Notes: a model not told the origin generated them from the letters alone. Positions 12,467 to 23,950 are shown, counted from the stretch's first letter. The stretch is DNA of 64,000 nucleotides from Opisthocomus hoazin (GCF_030867145.1 NC_134418.1:2501-66500), one strand, 5' to 3'. Translations and numbers: made by a program.

Positions 12467-12959
12467 CTACAAAAAGAAAACAGAAGACACATGCTGAGAT
12501 ACCGCCCAAAACTGCCACCTGCCACACCGGTTCCCACCTCCTGCTCCTTTACCTTGGCTGCTCACCTGTATTGCCCCTGACATTTACATGTTGCCATGCT
12601 GAGGCTCAGGTACCACCTGGGAAACACAAAGAGGGATGATGGTAATTTCACCAACAACAGCACTCCAGAAAAATAACTGCTACTCCAGCCTACTACTCAT
12701 TGCTCACCTTGCCTGAGTCACCCCTGGTGCCGATATCATGCTTCACTCGTTGCTTTGCACCTACAATATTGAAAAAAAACAAACCACCAACTGTAAGGCA
12801 GTCGTATAGCTACTAATCATGTCTTCCCTTCAACACCATGTGCCAACCCACCTCCTAACGACGCTCTGCTCGGCGCCTGCATTGGTCTTTGGTGCCCATC
12901 TTGTTCCCTGGCACCTGAAATAAGTATTGAACAAGTCACCCATATGCTGCTTAAGTCAT

Positions 12960-13290
12960 TAACAATTCCAGACGTATTGATTTGATTTTGGAATAGCGCC
13001 CAGAGTCCAAAATACAGCCTGCCATTACATAAAGGAATAAAGGGCCAAACTTAAAGGCCCCCCATGCATAAGCCTTACCACCGTCAACATTCAATCTGCT
13101 TTGCTGCTGATGATCGCCCCTCCCACATGACTCCCATCACCTCTGTAAAACACTGTTGAAATGACAGTCCACACCGTCTGCCAACGGCCGGTCCATCTGA
13201 GCTCACTTCCCAGTTTCTGCCTAAACAGTCTAGGCCTGTCAACCTATTAACCACAGCCTCTTATCGCTATGACACCTACCCCTGACTATG
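12960..13290 (-). other. Long-unit upstream spacer
   Basis: Sequence between block E of a long unit and the X region of the next short unit. It recurs at 9,360-9,660, 16,520-16,860, 20,060-20,410 and, decayed, at 59,030-59,280. It is a diverged counterpart of 21,890-22,060 in block B1, where the first coding exon ends. In the internal copies that donor site is lost. No open frame of interest. Confidence 0.6.
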
Positions 13291-14686
13291 CTACTGGGCA
13301 GGGCAGCTCCAAGCCAAAACACACACACAGGCACAGACCAACATTACACACAACACCACAAACAATTGGATTCAAAGAAGAGAGAAAACTCTCTGCAAGA
13401 ACAATGACTGGCGGACGAGAGAAGCTGTCGGACAAGGAGACCGACATGGCCGCAACAGCCGAGAATGAGGAGCCTCCGTGGCAGCCCCAGAGAAACAGTA
13501 GAACCAAATGGTCCCTTACAAGGAGTTGCGGTCAAAATGGAGATGACGGATGTGTAATAAACCTGTCTTCAAGACCTAAAAGCATAAGGATTCCAGGAAA
13601 AACTCCCACAGTCCATGACAATGGACCGGTAGAGAGAAGAGCTGCTGACACAGCCTGGAACAACACCGCCAAAGAGAACTGACCAGAAGTTTTCAAGACA
13701 CAAGACTGATCCATGCTTTACATTTGTAAGCCAAGAAGAGAACCTCCCAGTTGGCACTATCCAATAGGTACAGGCATTTGAGGCCTAGAAATGGCATCCA
13801 AGGCACCTGATGAGTTTCTTGAGTGCAAACAGAAACAAGGGCATCAGGAACACAGGAAGGTCTATGACACAGAAGACACCACAAAAACAACGTAGCACCA
13901 CAGACACAGGCTGGAACTGCCCTGCCCATACTAGTCCAAGGATGAAGGGAACCCCCTTCGCTTTACATGCCTAGACAGGCCCGCTCCTGCACAGCTCTCC
14001 CCTACGCTAACTTTATAAGCCCAGCCCACAATGCACAACCGTGTTCCTCTCCCTCCACATTCTTCCAGCCCCAGTCCCTCGACTTAGCTTTTGGAGGGTC
14101 AGCGGTCTGAATCCATCCTCAACAAAAAAGCACATTGGCTAACTGGGAAGCTCCTGCACTCGCCTGGTTCCATTTTGTCATCTGAAAAGGAAAAAAGCCA
14201 GAAACAGTGCTGACAGGAAGCATCACACTGGCCAACGCCAACCCCCTCCTCAGAAGCACCCGGGTGCTCTGCTCACCTGCTCGTTCCAGAGTCGGACGCT
14301 TTACCATCATCACTTCCGCTGCAACAGATACCAAGAGACACAAAATTACTATTATGCCCGTGAGAAGTCACGCGCTCGACCCTCCTCCTCGCTGCCATAC
14401 CAGCTCACCTCAAACAGTTGTCCAATGCCAAAGGCGGCCGGCACAGCCCCTGCAAAACCAAGAGAGACACCCCTCACTGAGCTGCTGCACAATAATTTGC
14501 TCTCACACACTGACCCGGCACGCAACTACCTCACCTTCTCAGACCTCTTGTCAGCATGCTGCTTCGCCCCTCTGAGGATATGTGCGGCACCTGCAATAAA
14601 ATCAAAGCAAACAGCGCATGCTGAGATACTGCCCAAAAACAAAGCTTGCCTGCATCAATCCCAACCTTCTGCTCCTTTATTTGGCT
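13290..14686 (-). pseudogene. Short cassette unit, copy 1
   Basis: A-B-C-D-X copy. A (about 14,531-14,586) reads AAHILRGAKQHADKRSEK. B reads GLCRPPLALDNCL. The C acceptor is altered: GTATCTGTTGCAG replaces the usual GGTATCTTAG. That shifts the frame and makes this copy a likely pseudogene. An AATAAA on the minus strand (near 14,677) lies just upstream of A, in the interval between adjacent units, and is shared with the copy at about 18,252. Confidence 0.5.
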
Positions 14687-15001
14687 GCTCACCCACTCTG
14701 CCCCTGCCATTTACGGATTCCCTGGTTGCCCTGGGCAGAGCAGTTCCAAGGCAAGCACACACAGGCACAGACCAACATTACACACAACACCAAAAACAAT
14801 GGGAATCAAGAGACAAAACTCCTCCACAAGAACAATGACTCCCTGACGGGAGACGCTGTTGGACAAGGAGACCGACAGGGCCGCATTGGCCCAGAGCGAG
14901 GAGGCTCCACGGCAGCCCCAGAAAACCGGATTAGAACACAATGGTCCGTTACAAGAAGTTACGGTCAAAATGGAGACGATGGATGTGCAAGAAGCCCGGC
15001 T

Positions 15002-16042
15002 TCAAGACCTAAGAGCATAAGGATGCAGGGAAGAAGTCCCACAGTCCATAAAAATGGACCGGAAGAGAGAAGAGCTGCTGCTGACACAGCCTGGAACGAT
15101 GCCGCAGCAGAAAGATGCTAGACTGATCCACGCTTTACGCTTGTAAGGCAAGAAGAGAAGACCTGAATTGGCACTATGCCAATGAGTACACGCATTCGAG
15201 ACCCCAGGTATGGCACGGAGGCACATGATGAGCTTTGTGAGTGCAAAGAGAAACAAGGATATCGAGACCAGAGGAAGGTCTGCGACACAAGACACACCAC
15301 AACAACAACATAGCACTGACCACACAGGCTGGAACTGCCCTGCCCATGCTAGTCCTAGGATGCAGGGGAACTCGGTCCCTTTCTGTGCCCAGACAGGCCC
15401 GCTCCTGCGCAGCCCTCTCCCCTGCACTAATGTTACAAGCCCTGTCCGCAATGCCCAACTGTGGTCCCCTCCCTCCAAACCCTTCCCAGCCCCAGTCCCT
15501 CGACTTAGCTTTTGGAGGGCCGGGAGTCTGAATCCATCCTCGACAACAAGCATGTTGGCTAACTGGGATGCTCCTGCAGTCAACAGGTCTGCTTCGTCAT
15601 CTGAAAAAGAGGAAAAGATGAGGACATCACAGACCACACATGGTGCTGACAGTAAGCATCACACTGGCCAAGACCAACCTCTTCCACAACAATCCCCTCC
15701 TCAGAAGCACCAGGATGCTCTGCTGCTCACTTGTTCTTTCCGGAGTCGGACACTGCAGCCATAATCGCCTCTGCAACCTAAGATGCCAAGACACACAAAA
15801 TGATCATTGCACCCGTGAGAAGTCACCTGCCCTACGCTCCTCGCTGCCACCCCGACTCACCTCAAGAGCTTATCCAATGCCAAAGGCGGCCCGCACGGCC
15901 CCTGCAAAACCAAGACAGAGACATGTCACTGAGTTGCTGCACAGTACTTTGCTCTTACACACTGACCCGGTCCACAACCACCTCACCTTCTCGGACCTCT
16001 TGTCAGCATGCTGCTTTGCCCCTTCAGGACTATGTGTGGCAC
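15002..16042 (-). CDS. Candidate spliced frame A-B-C-D, copy 2 (unknown product)
   Basis: Exons A 15,987-16,042 (56 nt), B 15,861-15,901 (41 nt), C 15,731-15,777 (47 nt) and D 15,002-15,600. Introns of 85, 83 and 130 nt all start GTGAG and end in a pyrimidine tract plus CAG or TAG. The joined frame is open from A to a TGA at 15,002-15,004, about 245 codons, as in copy 1. B reads as GPCGPPLALDKLL and C as LQRRLWLQCPTPERT. That seven borders keep both splice signals and phase is hard to explain for random repeat DNA. There is no start codon inside, and the product is not recognised. Confidence 0.42.
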
Positions 16043-16141
16043 CTACAAAAAGAAAACAGAAGACACATGCTGAGATACCGCCCAAAACTGCCACCTGCCA
16101 CACCGGTTCCCACCTCCTGCTCCTTTACCTTGGCTGCTCAC

Positions 16142-16490
16142 CTGTATTGCCCCTGACATTTACATGTTGCCATGCTGAGGCTCAGGTACCACCTGGGAAA
16201 CACAAAGAGGGATGATGGTAATTTCACCAACAACAGCACTCCAGAAAAATAACTGCTACTTCAGCCTACTACTCATTGCTCACCTTGCCTGAGTCACCCC
16301 TGGTGCCGATATCATGCTTCACTCGTTGCTTTGCACCTACAATACTGGAAAAAAACACCACACCAACTGTAAGGCAGTCCTATAGCCACTGATCATGTCT
16401 TCCCTTCAACACCATGTGCCAACCCACCTCCTAACGACGCTCTGCTCGGCGCCTGCATTGGTCTTTGGTGCCCTTCTTGTTCCCTGGCAC
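16142..16490 (-). pseudogene. Upstream micro-exons E, F, G of the long unit
   Basis: E 16,428-16,490 (63 nt), F 16,284-16,336 (53 nt) and G 16,142-16,192 (51 nt), separated by introns of 91 and 91 nt; G is 99 nt from A. Each has a GTGAG/GTGGG donor and a CAG/TAG acceptor after T-rich sequence. Compared with better copies, E has lost 2 nt (65 at 60,673-60,737), F has lost 1 nt (54 at 60,550-60,603) and G has lost 1 nt (52 at 58,682-58,733). The frame is therefore broken in all three here. The identical set sits 3,576 bp to the left (12,852-12,914, 12,708-12,760, 12,566-12,616). Confidence 0.55.
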
Positions 16491-18269
16491 CTGAAATAAG
16501 TATTGAACAAGTCACCCATATGCTGCTAAAGACATTAACAATTCCAGATGTATTGATTCCATTTTCTAATAGCGCCTAGAGTCCAAAATACAGCCTGCCA
16601 TTACATAAAGGAATAAAGGGCCAAACTTAAAGGCCCCCCCATGCATAAGCCTTACCACCGTCAACATTCAATCTGCTTTGCTGCTGATGATCAGCCCCTC
16701 CCACAAGACTCCCATCACCTCTGTAAAACACTGTTGAAATGACAGTCCACACCGTCTGCCGACGGCCGCTCCGTCTGAGCTCACTTCCCAGCCTCTGCCT
16801 AAACAGTCTAGGCCTGTCAACCTATTAACCACAGCCTCTTATCGCTATGACACCTACCCCTGACTATGCCACTGGGCAGGGCAGCTCCAAGCCAAACGCA
16901 CACAGGCACAGACCAACATTACACACAACACCACAAACAATTGGATTCAAAGAAGAGAGAAAACTCTCTGCAAGAACAATGACTGGCGGACGAGAGAAGC
17001 TGTCGGACAAGGAGACCGACATGGCCGCAACAGCCGAGAATGAGGAGCCTCCGTGGCAGCCCCAGAGAAACAGTCAAGCCAAATGGTCCCTTACAAGGAG
17101 TTGCGGTCAAAATGGAGATGACGGATGTGTAATAAACCTGTCTTCAAGACCTAAAAGCATAAGGATTCCAGGAAAAACTCCCACAGTCCATGACAATGGA
17201 CCGGTAGAGAGAAGAGCTGCTGACACAGCCTGGAACAACACCGCCAAAGAGAACTGACCAGAAGTTTTCAAGACACAAGACTGATCCATGCTTTACATTT
17301 GTAAGCCAAGAAAAGAACCTCCCAGTTGGCACTATCCAATAGGTACAGGCATTTGAGGCCCTAGAAATGGCATCCAAGGCACCTGATGAGCTTCTTGAGT
17401 GCAAAGAGCAACAAGGACATCCAGAACAGATGAAGGTCTACAACAGAGAAGACACCACAGAAACAATATAGCACCACAGACACAGGCTGGAACTGCCCTG
17501 CCCATACTAGTCCAAGGATGAAGGGAAACCCCTTCACTTTACACGCCTAGAGAGGCCTGCTCCTGCACAGCTCTCCCCTACTCTAACTTTACAAGCCCTG
17601 CCCACAATGCACAACCGTGTTCCTCTCCCTCCAAACTCTTCCAGCCCCAGTCCCTCGACTTAGCTTTTGGAGGGTCAGAGGTCTAAATCCATCCTCAACA
17701 AAAGCACGTTGGCTAACTGGGAAGCTCCTGCACTCGCCTGGTTCCATTTTGTCATCTGAAAAGGAAAAAAGCCAGAAACAGTGCTGACAGGAAGCATCAC
17801 ACTGGCCAACGCCAACCCCCTCCTCAGAAGCACCCGGGTGTTCTGCTCACCTGCTCGTTCCAGAGTCGGACGCTTTACCATCATCACTTCTGCTGCAACA
17901 GATATCAAGAGACACAAAATTACTATTATGCCCGTGAGAAGTCACGCGCTCGACCCTCCTCCTCGCTGCCATACCAGCTCACCTCAAACAGTTGTCCAAT
18001 GCCAAAGGCGGCCGGCACAGCCCCTGCAAAACCAAGAGAGACACCCCTCACTGAGCTGCTGCACAATAATTTGCTCTCACACACTGACCCGGCACGCAAC
18101 TACCTCACCTTCTCAGACCTCTTGTCAGCATGCTGCTTCGCCCCTCTGAGGATATGTACGGCACCTGCAATAAAATCAAAGCAAACAGCGCATGCTGAGA
18201 TACTGCCCAAAAACAAAGCTTGCCTGCATCAATTCCAATCTCCTGCTCCTTTATTTGGCTGCTCACCCA

Positions 18270-20410
18270 CTCTGCCCCTGCCATTTACGGATTCCCTGGT
18301 TGCCCTGGGCAGAGCAGTTCCAAGGCAAGCACACACAGGCACAGACCAACATTACACACAATACCAAAAACAATAGGATTCAAGAAGAGAGAAAACTCTC
18401 TGAAAGAACAATGACTCCCTGACGGGAGACGCTGTTGGACAAGGACATCGACAGGGCCGCAATGGCCCAGAGCGAGGAGGCTCCACAGCAGCCTCAGAAA
18501 AACAGGAGAGCCCAATGGTCCCTTACAAGAAGTTACGGTCAAAATGGAGACAATGGATGTGCAAGAAGCCCTTCTTCAAGACCTAAGATGGTAAGGATGC
18601 AGGGAAGAAGTCCCACAGTCCATGACAATGGACCGGTAGAGAGAAGACCTGCTGACACAGCCTGGAACACCGCAAAAGAGAACCGACTAAAAACTTCCGA
18701 GGCGTGAGATCAATCCATGCTTTACACTTCTAAGGCAAGAAGAGACACGCCCAATTGGCACTGTGCCCATGAGTATGGGCATTCAAAACCCCAGCGGTGG
18801 TGCCTGATGTGCATAATGTGCTCCTTGACTGTGAAGAACAAAAAGGATGTTGAGACCCTGGTAAGGTCTAAGACACAGAAGACGGACGACACAAACACAG
18901 CACCACAGACACGGGCTGGAACTGCCCTGCCCACTTGGGCTGAACACAAACCCCTTCCTTCCCTTTACATGCCCAAAGGGGCCCGCTCCTGCACAGTCCT
19001 CTCCCCTACGCTAACTTCACAAGCCCTCCCTGTGATGCCCAAACATGGTCCCCTCCCTCCAGATCCTCCCCAGTCCCTCAACTTAGCTTTTAGAGGGTCC
19101 AGGGTCTGAATCCATGCTCAACATGAATGCGCATCACCTAACTGGATGCTCCGGCAGTCACCAGGTTCCGCTTCCTCCTCTGCAAAAAAAAACAAAACAG
19201 TAAGCATCACGCCGGCCAACAACACCATCCATAGCATCCCCCTCAGAAGCACTGGGATTTTCCACTCACCTGCTCGGACCACAATGGGACACTGCGGCCC
19301 TCATCGCTCTCGCTAACCTAAGATACCAAGAGACACAAAATTACCGTTGCACTGCTGAGAAATCACCTGTCCCAGGTGCCTCCTCGCCGCCACCCCAGCT
19401 CATCTCAAACGCTGGTCTATTGCCAAAGGCGGGCTGCACAGCCCCTGCAAAACCAAAAGAGATACGCATCATTGAGGTGCCGTATGATACTTTGCTCTGA
19501 GACACTGATCCGACCTATGCCAGCCTCACCTTGTCAGAACGCTGGTCAGCATGCTGCTTTGCACGTCTGAGACCGTGTGACACCCACATAGAAAACAGAG
19601 TAGAAGACACATGCTGAGATACTGCCAAAATTGCAGCCTGCCCGCACCGATTCCCGTCTCCTGCTCCTTCACCTTGGCTGCTTGCCTGTGTCGCTCCTGC
19701 CGTTTACATGTTGCCACCTCAAGGCTCTGGTACCACCTGAAAAACCACAAATAATGGATGTTGATGACTTCAATGACAAACCCTACCAGAACAATAACTG
19801 CTACTGTAGCCTGCTACCCATTGTTCTCCTTGACCGAGGCACCACTGGTGCCCATATCCTCCTTTGCTTGTTTCTTTGCACCTACAACATTGGGGAAAAA
19901 ACCCACCAACCATAATGCAGTCACATAGCCACCAAACGCATCCTCCCCCTGACGCTATGCACCCATCCACCTTCATAGATCAGTCTGTTCAATGCCTCCA
20001 TTGGTCCTCTGTGCTCATCTTGTCCCCTGACATCTGAAAAAAAAACAATGAAAGTCACCTGGATGCTGCTCAGGCCATTAACTGTTCCAGATGTATTGAT
20101 TCCATTTTGGAATACTATCTACAGTGCAACTGCAGCCTGCCGCTAAATAAATGAAAAAAGGGCCAGACTTTAAGCCCTACACATACAAGCCAGAACGCTG
20201 TCCAGATTCAAGCTCCTTTGCTGCTGCTGATCGACCCCTCCCATGCAGCTCCCACCACCTCCTCTAACCACTTTTCAAATGACAGACCACGCAGCCTGCC
20301 GATGGCTGCTCCCTGCGAGCTCGCTGCCCAACCTCTGCTGCAACAGTCTAGGCCTATCGACATATTCACCGCAGCTTCCTATCGCTATTCCTTCTACCCC
20401 TGACTTTACA
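18270..20410 (-). pseudogene. Long cassette unit, diverged third copy
   Basis: All blocks E to D and X are recognisable: E near 19,980-20,036, F near 19,840-19,895, G near 19,690-19,738, A near 19,530-19,585, B near 19,400-19,445, C near 19,270-19,315, D near 19,180 and below. G here reads WYQSLEVATCK in one phase and has TGA where the 58.7-kb copy has CGA. The A acceptor reads TATGTGG instead of CAG/TAG. It is diverged from the two high-identity dimers, so it predates them. Confidence 0.55.
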
Positions 20411-22015
20411 CCCCTGGACAGAGCAGCTCCAAGCCAACGCACAGGCACAGACCAACAGTACACACACCACCACAAACAATGTGATTCAAAGAAGAGAGAA
20501 AACTCTCCTCCACAAGAAGAATGACTCCCCGACAGGAGATGCTGTCGGGCAAGAAGACCTACGGGGCCGCGACGGCCCAGAGCAAGGAGGTGCTATGGCA
20601 CCCCCAGAAAAACAGACAATGCAAGAGGCCCTTACAAGAAGTTACGGTCAACACAGAGATGATGGATGCACGAGAAGCCAGGCTTCAAGACCTAAGAATG
20701 TAAGGATGCAGGGAAGAAGTCCCACCATCCATGAAAATGGACCGGTAGAGAGGAGAGCGGCTGATGCAGCCCAGGAATGACACCTCAAATGAGAACCAGA
20801 GACTTGCGAGATGTGACACCGATCCACACTTTACGCTCACAGGGAAATAAAAGAATTGCCCAATTGACAATATGTCACTGACCAGAGGCATTCGAGACCC
20901 TAGGGATGGCACCTGATGTGCCCAAGGTGCTCGTTGAGCAGAAAGACCAATGAAGAACTGGAGACCCAGGTAATTTTTACAACACATAAGACGGACCACA
21001 CAAACAACACAACACCACAGACACAGGCTGGAACCGCCCTGCCCGCCGGGGCTTAAGAGAAACCCCTTCCCTTTACTGGCCCAAAGGGGCCTGTCCCAGG
21101 ATGGCCCGCTCCCCTATGCTAACTTCACAAGCCCTCCCTGTGATGCCCAACCGTGGTCCCCTCCCTCCAGACCCTCCCCGGGCCCCGATCCCTCTACTTT
21201 GCTTTCAGAGGGACACGGCTCTAAACCCATCCTCATCAGAAAACGCATCGGATATCTGGGACGCTCCTGCAGTCGCCAGGTTCTGCTTCCTCCTCTGCAA
21301 AAAAAGAAAACCCACAAACAGTTCTGACAGTAAGCATCACGCTGGCCAACACAACACCTTCTATAACATCCCCGTCCTCAGAAGCACCGGGATTCTCGGC
21401 TCACCTGCTGCGTCCAGAATGGGACGCTGCGGTCCTCATCGCTCTTGATAACCCAAGATACCAAGAGACACAAAATTACCATTGCACTGCTGAGAAATCA
21501 TCCGCCCCATGCTCCTCCTCGCTAATGCCCTGGCTCACCTCAAACGCCAGTCCAATGCTAAGGGCCCCTGCAAAAGCTTGTAGCTTCGCCGACAATAAGA
21601 CACCTGAATATTAACTGCTACTGCAGGCCGCTAGTCACGGCTCACCTTGCCCCAGTCACCTCTGCTGCCCGTAAACCCGCTTTGTGCCTTCAAAATTAAA
21701 AATCAACACCCACAAATCAAAAGCTAGTCCTAAAGCCACCGGTCACATCTTCCCTCCGACATCACATGCGAACCCACCTTCTTACAATGCTCCGCTTGCC
21801 TGTCATCCGTCACCCTTTGGCACACGGCTCGTTCCTCTGCATCTACAAAAAACGTAATGTAGAATTCACCCCAATGCTGACCAATAGCTTAGGAATTCCA
21901 GAAGTCTTGTTTCCATTCAGAAATGCCACCTAGAGTCCAACTACAGCCTACCGTTAGAAAAAAGCAAAATTAAATGCAAAAGAACATTAAGCTCTTCACA
22001 TACAAGCCTTAACAC
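20410..22015 (-). pseudogene. Founder-type unit: blocks E, F, B, C, D, X
   Basis: Rightmost unit of array 1. E is 21,778-21,842 (65 nt, phase 2 to 0, AEERAVCQRVTDDRQ), F is 21,646-21,687 (42 nt, phase 0, AQSGFTGSRGDWGK) and B is 21,539-21,567 (29 nt, phase 0 to 2). Blocks G and A are absent, yet F still joins B in frame. C near 21,410-21,457 has lost its acceptor (CTTGGG for CTTAGG). D follows a clean TTTTTTTGCAG near 21,300. The same deletion of G and A marks the rightmost unit of array 2. Confidence 0.5.
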
Positions 22016-22162
22016 CTTTGAGGTTCAAAGGTCTGACGTTTGGCCCTCCATCTTCAGATGCGGAGGCCCGGAGGGTTTGCGCTTCATCTCTTGTGTCTTT
22101 GTCATAGCTCCCTGTCAGCCGCAGAGAGACTCGAAACAAACCTCGTCGAGGTCCCATGGCGA
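22016..22162 (-). CDS. First coding exon of the cassette gene
   Basis: Minus-strand exon behind the acceptor TTTAGTTTTGCAG. An ATG at 22,157 in the context GTCGCCATGG (strong Kozak) opens 47 codons, then AAAG meets the donor GTGTTAAGG with one base left over. This fits the two-base start of block E (21,842) after a 173-nt intron. The peptide starts MGPRRGLFRVSLRLTGSYDK and is basic, then acidic/serine-rich. No domain is recognised. In array 2 the equivalent ATG is lost. Upstream exons may lie in block B1. Coding status is an inference from phase and signals only. Confidence 0.45.
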
Positions 22163-23950
22163 CTGCAAAACTAAACTGAGAGAAGCCAATAAACCCTCCT
22201 TGCTTCTTCAACCGTCCCCCCATCTCAAAGCTTTAGAAACTTCTTCTCTTCTCCTGAACTGGCAAAGAAGGAACCGCACGCCCCCTCCCGACAGCCGCTT
22301 CCCTGTATTTGCACCCCTGAACTCCCCTGCATTAGCTGCTCCACGGGAGCCTTTCCTCCATACCATGCCCTGTGTTCTGTGGGCATCTCCCACATTACGC
22401 CTTCCCGCGGCCTCGGGGATCGGCTACAGGACCACAAAGTAAGCAAAGCCCCAATGCTTATAATCTATGAGGGGCCTGCCACGAGCCACAAAGTTTCCAG
22501 CGGTCACACAGTCCACTGAGCCATTGATAAAGGCAACGAGCCGTCCCATGCTCTTAAAGACACTACATGTCACAACCCTGCCACTTGCTTAAGAAACTCT
22601 CAGTCTCTGCACAAATGTGTACAAGATGCTCACCTTAACCCCTGCTGGACAACGTCATCATCAATCTGATTAAGAGATGCGGTACCAGCAAGTTACAGAG
22701 TAAACAGCACGGCTAGTGAAAAAAACTCAGTGTTCCATCTTCAGTCAAGTCAGGAGTTCCAGGAAAGCATAATGTACCTAGAATAAAGAGAATGACACAT
22801 ACTATTAAACAATCTCACCACCCACAAATTCTGAATAAAAAATTACTGACCTGAAGAAAAAGGCTGTGGTTAAACATACGCTATACTAAAACTGCTGTCA
22901 AGTCTTGACTCATCCTTAAAGTCCTACCTCAAACAGAGGTACCTGCTTCTCTGAATATCAAAATGCATCTCCCTGAGTAGCTTAGCTCAAAAGCTGTAAC
23001 TGACTGAAGGAAGAGTAGAGCTCTAAGACCAAAGAAAGCCAAGAGTGGAATGAGCTCCCCTCCCGGCAGCTGCGGCTCATATACTCCTGGCCTCGCCCAC
23101 CACCCTTCCCACGCTCCCCTGGGAAAGGGGAGGGGTGAACCACCAAAAGGTATAAAGCCAGCGGGAAGAGCAGCAGCAAGTTCTCTCATCTGCCTTAAAT
23201 TTACATTGAGCAAAGCACCGACTGCAGATGGTGATCCTTACTGGAAACAACAATGCCTGGTCTTCTACTGTAACTACATCTGTTACATCAGCGATATGAC
23301 TGAGTAAGTAATTAGACTTAATTTTTCTGCAGTGTGGATAAAAAAAGAGGTCCTATTAAGCTACGTAAGAAAGTAGTTTGCTAAATGCAGTAACAATATT
23401 ATTACCAAAATGTATGCTTTTCGGCTTCCTATAAAAAAAACCCCAAAAATGGTACAAGTTTACTTTTTGTTTCTAGTGAGAGCAGACATATGACCTAACT
23501 TCTGCCAGAACTATTTTCTGGATAGGACTGAATAACAAAACAGAATTTGATTCCATAATAATCTTTTCTCAAAAATATCTCTGGTTGCAAAGTGAATTAT
23601 TTACTGTCAAAGGCAGATAACTCGGAGCCGCTTTGAAGGTGTCTCTGGCTGACTCCCTTAAGACAGCTAGGTGAGTTCCAAAGGACAGAAAATGGGAAAA
23701 AAAAAAAAGTGGAGATACAAGAAACATAGGAAATTGTACAAAAGCGGCCCGACTAACACCTAGGTAGATAGAAGAAAAATAAACTGCAAAACTCCACAAA
23801 AAAACTCCACGGGAGACTTGTCAATAAAAACAGAAGGCAGCTATTGCTTTCTCTGAAAAACCAAAGAGGAGATAGGAGCTGACAACGGACATCTTTACGG
23901 TGCCAGCTACCAAATAGAAGCATACGATAAGACAGAAAAGAAAAATACCA
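22163..23950. other. Block B1, duplicated single-copy-like segment
   Basis: Sequence flanking the founder unit, with a diverged copy at 61,080-62,850. It holds a GC-rich stretch (22,250-22,440) that could carry a further minus-strand exon behind GGTCCTGTAG at about 22,426. It also contains A/T-rich DNA and no recognised gene. The frames of 121, 94 and 85 codons are unconfirmed. Confidence 0.5.
23095..23160 (+). promoter_or_regulatory. Possible TATA promoter, plus strand
   Basis: TATAAA at 23,151-23,156 follows C-rich boxes (CCACCCTTCCCACGC) and GGGAAAGGGGAGGGG. Downstream lies a candidate first exon ending near a GTAAGTA at 23,304. In the second copy (61,970-62,060) the boxes are kept but the TATA reads GACATTAAGG and the donor reads ATAAGTA. 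Function is therefore uncertain, and if real it was lost in one copy. Confidence 0.3.

Larger units (their letters stand above)
11110..14686 (-). repeat. Higher-order repeat copy 1 (3,576 bp)
   Basis: A long unit plus a short unit form a 3,576-bp period. Exon borders, long frames and spacer reappear at exactly +3,576 in copy 2 (for example block E at 12,852-12,914 and 16,428-16,490). Identity is very high for the long unit and lower around 13,840-14,140. The nearly identical copies imply a recent tandem duplication or ongoing gene conversion in an otherwise old array. Confidence 0.9.
14687..18270 (-). repeat. Higher-order repeat copy 2 (3,576 bp)
   Basis: Second copy of the long-plus-short dimer. 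Compared with copy 1 it differs by scattered substitutions, such as GATTTGTCATCTGG against GCTTCGTCATCTGA at the start of block D and TTGATTTGATTTTGG against TTGATTCCATTTTCT in the spacer. Homology continues past 18,270 into a third, more diverged dimer (18,270-20,400). Confidence 0.9.
8690..22162 (-). repeat. Array 1 of the micro-exon cassette
   Basis: Tandem cassette array read on the minus strand. A marker (TTCAAGACCTAAGA and variants) recurs at about 9,983, 11,425, 13,567, 15,000, 17,140, 18,577 and 20,687, with a decayed copy near 8,695. Spacings alternate near 1,440 and 2,140 bp. Long units hold upstream spacer-E-F-G-A-B-C-D-X in minus-strand order, and short units hold A-B-C-D-X. The letters are names given here for exon-like blocks; X is the roughly 0.5-kb tail carrying the marker. 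The rightmost unit has E-F-B-C-D-X plus a first exon. Units nearer the telomere than 9.7 kb are too decayed to read. The product is not recognised. Confidence 0.85.
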
